A stretch of 37,319 nucleotides of DNA, taken from NCBI GenBank assembly GCA_030378015.1, contig JAUCGG010000028.1, positions 1 through 37,319 on the forward strand, given 5' to 3'. The stretch is from Desulfococcaceae bacterium HSG8. GTDB lineage: Bacteria; Desulfobacterota; Desulfobacteria; Desulfobacterales; 4be13. Both the position numbers and the translations under genes were made by a program. Positions 32,680 through 37,319 of the stretch are shown here, one piece after another. The notes below the pieces were generated by a model. The model was not told the origin of the DNA. It ran no database searches and saw nothing but the letters and a program-made list of their open reading frames with translations. Numbering within the stretch: position 1 is the stretch's first letter; the number at the start of each line of letters is the position of its first letter.

Positions 32680-32976
32680 TCAGAATTTAAAAAAGATGTT
32701 CCTTTCCGGCGCTATCTTGTCTCCGTTTTTTCCGGTGAATATGAGTTTTCCGGATTGTCTGTTGAGAGCCGAAAGATTATTACGGAATACTTCCCGCCCG
32801 AACGGGTGGACAGACCTCAGACTCCCGGTATGGATAAAGACTCTGAAAACATACCTGCAATGGGTTTCCAGAATATTAATCAGCTCGTGGGCAGAAGAAC
32901 CGTCAAAATCACCCATAAGTTTCAAATGCAGATTACCGCTTTTCCGATAAGAGAGTATCTGGAAATTAGATGCCAT
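32680..32976 (-). CDS. Small STAS-like protein
   Basis: A 98-residue protein with AAGGAGAAAATA directly before the ATG. LHLKLMGDFDGSSAHELINIL and VFRVFIHTGSLRSVHPFGREVF match the strand-helix pattern of STAS (anti-sigma-factor antagonist) domains. The usual phosphorylatable Ser/Thr before the second helix is not clearly placed (SVHPFG replaces the DSSG loop), so it may be a divergent or regulatory member. It stands alone, with repeats on both sides. Cytoplasmic; partner unknown. Confidence 0.7.
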   Translation of the reverse strand: MASNFQILSYRKSGNLHLKLMGDFDGSSAHELINILETHCRYVFRVFIHTGSLRSVHPFGREVFRNNLSALNRQSGKLIFTGKNGDKIAPERNIFFKF

Positions 32977-33480
32977 TATTTTCTCCTTATTAATGCTGAT
33001 TTCAGATTGTCCCGAAACTTTTCCATGAATGTTTATTGAATCAAATCATAACATTTTCCAGTGATCTGCCGAGCACCCTGCTCAGACTGAAGGAGAAAAA
33101 TCTATAGCCTTTTCATTCAGATCAGGAATAATTTCTGATATCGGATATATCAGGGAGAATAAAAGTTTGCTATAGGGGAAATCCTGATTTTAATTGGCAG
33201 ATTCCTTAAAAACAGGATTTCATCCCTTGCAGGCAGAGAAGAGTCGCAGGCTGGGGACTGGTTCATATTCATACAATTATTATTCAGAATAACAGAATAT
33301 TGTGAATATCATTCGGCTTCATGAAGCCCGGAAGTCGGTTACCTTTCCGAATACTGGTGAAAGATGTCAGTGATTCAATTCATTAAAGACAGATTCATCG
33401 AATATCGGTTATTCATTTCATAAATCGGTTAGAAAAGTCAATGGGGTGAAAGGAGTATTCCGAGGGGGCAAAATGTCGTT
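32977..33480. other. Intergenic region without recognised content
   Basis: AT-rich DNA upstream of the small STAS-like gene. No gene, hairpin or promoter stands out. Confidence 0.5.
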
Positions 33481-33482
33481 TC

Positions 33483-34020
33483 CGGGTATTTTTTTGCTGC
33501 ACGGATTAGCGATAAGAAAGGATTACATGAATAAAAGGGCACGAAATCCCTGCTTATACATAATCCATGTAGCGGAGAATACTCAGGGTCAGCGTCAGCG
33601 GCCACCCTGGGAACGAATAACATGATGAATTTTCCCTGAAAGGGATAGATAACATGAGCAGGATTATGTTCGGGGTATTTTTTCGCTGCACGGATTAGCG
33701 ATAAGAAAGGATTACGTGAATAAAAGGGCACGAAATCCCTGCTTATACATAATCCATGTAGCGGAGAATACCCAGCGTCAGCGTCAGCGCCACCCTGGGA
33801 ACGAATAACATGATGAATTTTCCTGAAAGGGATAGATAACAACATGAGCAGGATTATGTTCGGGGTATTTTTTCGCTGCACGGATTAGCGATAAGATAAG
33901 GATTACATGAATAAAAGGGCACGAAATCCCTGCTTATACATAATCCATGTAGCTGGGAATACCCAGGGTCAGCGTCAGCGCCACCCTGGGATCCCTGAAA
34001 GGGATAGATAACATGAGCAT
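33483..34020. repeat. Tandem repeat, period 189-190 bp, three copies
   Basis: GCTGCACGGATTAGCGATAAG recurs at 33496, 33685 and 33875. Each unit carries ATAAAAGGGCACGAAATCCC, TACATAATCCATGTAGC, AGCGTCAGCG...CACCCTGGGAACG and CCCTGAAAGGGATAGATAAC. The third unit lacks part of its end. A related tail with TCCCTTTCAGGGAAAA and CCCAGGGTGGCGCTTCGC continues to about 34120. A 147-codon minus-strand frame across it merely translates the repeat. Confidence 0.88.
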
Positions 34021-34137
34021 GATTATGTATCCCTTTCAGGGAAAATACTTTATTAAATCTTGTCCCAGGGTGGCGCTTCGCTTACCTTGGGCTAGATTAT
34101 GTAACCCCTTCGGGGTAAAAAACCCGAAAAATCGGAG

Positions 34138-34180
34138 TTACGTATTATATTACGCATTATTATTACGCATCACGCATTCA
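34138..34180. repeat. Short ATTACGC heptamer array
   Basis: GTTACGTATTATATTACGCATTATTATTACGCATCACGCATTCA shares units with the thiM-thiL array. It lies just downstream of the protease gene (minus strand). Confidence 0.75.
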
Positions 34181-34184
34181 CACA

Positions 34185-37109
34185 TCATTCCGCCATCTCC
34201 CCGAAAACAAAAAACACCTCCTCCGTACCGACCCGGTTATCCCCGTTCACGTCAGTGCCTGCGGATGCATAATCGTACCAGATCACCCCGGGCGCACCGG
34301 ACAGCACCTGCAAAGCAGTTACCAGATCTTTCATGCCGGTTTCCCCGTCCCCGTCAAGGTCGCCTGCCGGAGCGGGGCTTCCCGCGGTCTGAATTACCGA
34401 TGTTTCCGAGGCTGCGGAATACAGCATCCCGGTTCCGGAGGCATCCCGTGTCGCGGCATATACGGCAATGCGGTATGTGCCTTCCCTGTAAAATCCTTTC
34501 CAGGTTCCTTCGTAAATGCCGTCGCCGTCCGGGTCTTCCAGGGTGATCTCCGGGAGGTCAGTGACCGGGTCGCCGGGTCCGTAACGGTGGTTCGGGGGCG
34601 TGATGACTGCCCATACCCGGACGATCTTATTCAGGGCTGTGATATCTCCTGCCTGAATGGTTGCCGAGGTTTCGCTGTCCAGGGTCTGTTCCTGTGATAC
34701 AAAACCGACCGAGGGCGGGGGTGAGGCAGCTATCCATCCTCTTCCGATGAGGATATCTTTTGCAGCCAGCTTGTCTGATTTGGGAACATCTTTTCTCTCC
34801 GAGATATAGCCGATGCCGTCTCCGTCTCCGTCCAGGTACGGGGTCTGATACTGAGTTCCTATGGCGTCCCTGCCCGATGCGAACGCGTCGTAAAGATTGG
34901 CATTGAGAAAGACCGATGCCCAGAACTGGTAAGAGAAGGATAGGCGGCCCCCGTTGTTGAAATAGGCATACTGATCCGGAGAGGAACTTGTGATGATGAT
35001 GCGTTCCTTTCCTTCAGGCGGGGTGAGGGGTTTTATAAAGCTCCCGGACATGCATGCGTCATAGATGAGGATGATTCTCACAGATGTGCTTTCCTGCAAC
35101 TGATCCAGCCATCTGTCCAGGTCTTCCGCATTCAGGATGTCGTTTTCACTGAGATGGAAGGTTCCTTCCCCGCCGTGGTCTGTCATGTAGATCAGAAGCT
35201 CGTCCGTGTCTTCTGCTGCCCATGCTCTGATGGCATACTCCAGGGTTTCAAGGGATGCTGTGTCGTCAACATCGTCGGTGAGGCCGTCTCCGTCGGGGTC
35301 GGATCTCCTGTCCGTGCTGAGGTAATATATGCGGTCTTCGTCATAGCCCTGGGCCTGGAGTGCGCGGTAGGCATAGTTTGTACACATCCTTGTGTTGTCC
35401 CACAGGCTGTCACCCGGTGACAGTCTCCCGGCAACGATGAGGGCTTTTTTTCGTTCCTCTTTCTGATAATCTTCCTGATCGAGAAATGTGACCGCCCCCC
35501 GGAGTTCATGGCTTTCTTCCCCGTTATGAACTCTCAGGGTGTAGTTGCCTGCGGTTTCGGCGGGGAGGGTCAGGGATATGCGGGTTTCACTTTCAACGAG
35601 GAAAGATCCGGGATCGGGGCTGACGACAGCCGGAACAGGATTAATCACTGTTATGCCTCCATCTTCATTCGTTACATAAGCTGTGTTTCCCGTGACCACA
35701 ACTCGCCAAGCCTTGCCCGGTGTGTCCGCGGAGCCGATAATAACAGGGCTTTCCGGGTTGCTCACGTCTATCACCTGCAAGCCGCCGGAACGATCCGCTA
35801 TATAAGCCGTGCTTCCAATGACCGCAACGCCATAGGCAGCGCCCGGTGTGTCTGTTGAGCCGATAACAACAGGGCTTTCCGGGTTGCTCACGTCTATCAC
35901 CTGCAACCCGGCAAATGTGTTGGCTACATAAGCCGTGTTCCCCATGACTGCAACGCCAGTGGCACCAGCCGGTGTGTCCGCATAGCCGATAATAAAAGGA
36001 TTTTCCGGGTCACTCACATCTATCATTTGCAACCCATCAAATTCAGAAGCTAAATAAACTGTATTTCCCATGACTGCCAAGTCGTGGGCAGAATAGAGAT
36101 TCGGCGTAATCACGGAGCCTATGATAACGGGGCTTTTCGGGTCGCTTACGTCTGCCACCTGCAAGCTGATCTGGGGATCACTGCTACACAGCACATAAGC
36201 CGTATTCCCCGTGACTGCTATACCTTGAGCAGAACCTGGTGTGTCCGCGAAGCCGATGACAGCAGGATTTTCCGGGTTGCTCACATCTATCACCTGCAAG
36301 CCTCCGTACCCGTCCGCTACATAAGCCGTATCCCCCGTGACCGCTAGACCTTGAGCAGAACCTGGTGTGTCCGCGAAGCCGATGACAGCAGGATTTTCCG
36401 GGTTGCTCATATCTATAATCTGCAAGCCGCCGCTCGCTATATAGGCAGTATCGCCCATGACAACCATGTCGCTGACATATCCCTGTGTATCCACAGAGAC
36501 GGTAAGAGCAGAGGTTTCAGAGGTGCTGCTGACATCTATCGCCTGCAAGCCGCCGTCCCCGTCCGCCACATAAGCAGTGTTTCCCGTAATTACAAGGCCG
36601 GATGCTTCTCCCGGTGTATCCACGGAGCCGATGATAACGGGATTTTCCGGATCGCTCACATCTGCCATCTGCAAGCCTTCGGATTTGCACGCTATATAAG
36701 CTTCATCTCCGATTATCGAAACGTCCAGGGCATCATCCGGTGTATCCAGAGAGCCGATAACCCGTGGGGATTCCGGGTCACTTACGTCTATCACCTGCAA
36801 GCCGCCGGAACCATCCGCCACATACACCGTGTTCCCAGTGATTCCAACGCCGGAGGCATCACCCGGTGTGTCCACGAAGCCTGTAATCCGGGGGGATTCC
36901 GGGTCACTTATGTCTATTACCTGCAAGCCGCCGGAACCGTCCGCTACATACGCAGTGTTCCCATTGATTGCAACCCCTGAGGCATCCGATGTATCCACGG
37001 ACCCTATGATAACAAGGTGTTCCGATTTTAACCCGGAATCCACTGTTTGCAAAACTTTTCGATCTACTGAGGCTGCCTTGGGCGGATGATCGTAGCTGAC
37101 ACTTTTCAA
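34185..37109 (-). CDS. LVIVD beta-propeller / C13-caspase-like peptidase / dockerin-like protein, 5' end probably missing
   Basis: A 974-residue open frame. Eleven repeats of about 42 residues (G-x-VDTPGxAxGVAVxGNTAYVAD-x-GLQVIDVSDPESP) fill residues about 35-490, an LVIVD-type propeller. A cysteine-peptidase domain of the C13/caspase type follows (about 545-760): His645 in MTDHGGEG and Cys686 in IYDACMSGSF form the dyad. Residues about 790-905 are a beta-sandwich-like region (LEDPDGDGIYEGTWKGFYREGTYRIAVYA), and the C-terminus carries two dockerin-like segments (DLDGDGETGMKDLVTALQVLSG; TDVNGDNRVGTEEVFFVFGEM). The only start is TTG without a ribosome site, and an in-frame TAA lies about 75 bases upstream. 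The first 28 or so residues are repeat-encoded and no signal peptide is seen, although the design implies secretion. The start is therefore doubtful and the gene may be 5'-truncated. Confidence 0.85.
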   Translation of the reverse strand: MKSVSYDHPPKAASVDRKVLQTVDSGLKSEHLVIIGSVDTSDASGVAINGNTAYVADGSGGLQVIDISDPESPRITGFVDTPGDASGVGITGNTVYVADGSGGLQVIDVSDPESPRVIGSLDTPDDALDVSIIGDEAYIACKSEGLQMADVSDPENPVIIGSVDTPGEASGLVITGNTAYVADGDGGLQAIDVSSTSETSALTVSVDTQGYVSDMVVMGDTAYIASGGLQIIDMSNPENPAVIGFADTPGSAQGLAVTGDTAYVADGYGGLQVIDVSNPENPAVIGFADTPGSAQGIAVTGNTAYVLCSSDPQISLQVADVSDPKSPVIIGSVITPNLYSAHDLAVMGNTVYLASEFDGLQMIDVSDPENPFIIGYADTPAGATGVAVMGNTAYVANTFAGLQVIDVSNPESPVVIGSTDTPGAAYGVAVIGSTAYIADRSGGLQVIDVSNPESPVIIGSADTPGKAWRVVVTGNTAYVTNEDGGITVINPVPAVVSPDPGSFLVESETRISLTLPAETAGNYTLRVHNGEESHELRGAVTFLDQEDYQKEERKKALIVAGRLSPGDSLWDNTRMCTNYAYRALQAQGYDEDRIYYLSTDRRSDPDGDGLTDDVDDTASLETLEYAIRAWAAEDTDELLIYMTDHGGEGTFHLSENDILNAEDLDRWLDQLQESTSVRIILIYDACMSGSFIKPLTPPEGKERIIITSSSPDQYAYFNNGGRLSFSYQFWASVFLNANLYDAFASGRDAIGTQYQTPYLDGDGDGIGYISERKDVPKSDKLAAKDILIGRGWIAASPPPSVGFVSQEQTLDSETSATIQAGDITALNKIVRVWAVITPPNHRYGPGDPVTDLPEITLEDPDGDGIYEGTWKGFYREGTYRIAVYAATRDASGTGMLYSAASETSVIQTAGSPAPAGDLDGDGETGMKDLVTALQVLSGAPGVIWYDYASAGTDVNGDNRVGTEEVFFVFGEMAE
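37022..37070. repeat. Dispersed ~45-base repeat inside the protease frame
   Basis: On the minus strand, GTAGATCGAAAAGTTTTGCAAACAGTGGATTCCGGGTTAAAATC matches the copies at 23428 and 17484. It encodes VDRKVLQTVDSGLKS at the N-terminus of the protease frame. Confidence 0.8.
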
Positions 37110-37111
37110 GT

Positions 37112-37159
37112 TCGTAGTTCCGCCTTCAGGCGGCTGCCGCCTGAAGGCGGAACTACGAA
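37112..37159. repeat. Hairpin remnant of M1 before the protease gene
   Basis: GTTCGTAGTTCCGCCTTCAGGCGG and its inverse, with only CTG between the arms. It separates the protease frame from the partial gene at the window edge. Confidence 0.82.
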
Positions 37160-37200
37160 CTGTAAACCGAAAAATGAAGGGTGGTTATGGCTTTTCAGGT

Positions 37201-37317
37201 TCAGCATCCGCTCTGATTTTCTACTTGCCTCAGTTTCTCTTTCACCCATGAGCGTATCAGTTGGCCCCTGTCAATACCGGTCCGATGAGATTCTTTCCTA
37301 AGTTGAGCGATTTTTTT
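37201..37317 (-). CDS. C-terminal fragment of a CopG/BrnA-like antitoxin (partial at window edge)
   Basis: Reading from the window end, the minus strand encodes KKIAQLRKESHRTGIDRGQL then IRSWVKEKLRQVENQSGC and stop. The pattern (L)xxLxxxxxxxGIxxxxLIRxWVxExL is that of ribbon-helix-helix CopG-type antitoxins. Only 38 residues are visible, so the call is tentative. A BrnT- or HigB-type toxin would be expected beyond the window. Confidence 0.5.
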   Translation of the reverse strand, partial: KKIAQLRKESHRTGIDRGQLIRSWVKEKLRQVENQSGC

Positions 37318-37319
37318 AT

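Noticed and set aside
33438..33881. 147-codon minus-strand frame with internal repeats
   Set aside because: It merely reads through the 189-bp tandem repeat; there is no ribosome site and no family.
1..37319. DGR reverse transcriptase or template repeat within the window
   Set aside because: No protein carries reverse-transcriptase motifs, and no third copy of the conserved 3' flank was seen, so the DGR core must lie elsewhere if it exists.

Overview
The window looks like accessory-rich chromosome from a Gram-negative, probably marine or sediment bacterium. I lean towards a sulfate-reducer-like Desulfobacterota lineage. That rests only on style: very large hybrid sensor kinases, secreted proteins with dockerin-like DxDxDGxxxxxDxxxxLxxLSG motifs, and intergenic DNA crowded with small inverted-repeat elements. 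No marker gene in the window proves the lineage.

Layout. 1-5000: two near-identical secreted DUF1566 proteins whose C-termini differ in the pattern of diversity-generating retroelement (DGR) targets. A REP-associated tyrosine transposase (RAYT) lies between them. An AbiEii-like nucleotidyltransferase and a small overlapping partner follow, sandwiched between arrays of the palindromes the RAYT probably serves. 5440-11136: a 1898-residue hybrid histidine kinase with five tandem periplasmic binding-protein domains. 11375-14810: a HAD phosphatase-like/LRR protein, a large tandem duplication of non-coding DNA, and an orphan GspF-like protein. 15628-17187: a secreted HMA/rhodanese/dockerin/LRR protein. 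18125-22235: housekeeping genes radA, rlmE and a yebC-family gene, with a DUF4276-like pseudogene split by a hairpin element. 22372-26315: a double-rubredoxin membrane protein and a second hybrid kinase. 26695-28697: thiM and thiL (thiamine salvage and biosynthesis). 28820-32235: a lone MoxR ATPase and a response regulator/PAS protein that stops where its kinase domain should begin. 32680-32976: a small STAS-like protein. 34185-37109: a C13/caspase-like protease with eleven LVIVD beta-propeller repeats, apparently missing its 5' end. 37201-37317: the tail of a CopG-like antitoxin.

The strongest signals are three. (1) The two DUF1566 genes carry a 75-bp block with 21 base differences, all consistent with adenine-directed mutagenesis of one template, followed by a nearly identical stretch that crosses the stop codon. 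No reverse transcriptase or template repeat is in the window, so these would be remote (trans) DGR targets. (2) A RAYT sits beside a large palindrome family with clear paired-hairpin (BIME-like) architecture. (3) Several families of non-autonomous inverted-repeat elements are present, including a triple-nested composite at 30311-30732. Removing its two inserts and their target duplications leaves exactly the 122 bp of the intact copy at 15140-15261.

Repeats also touch genes. Heptamer arrays abut or enter coding sequence, several start codons sit directly after repeats without a Shine-Dalgarno sequence, and at least three genes seem truncated or split next to repeats.
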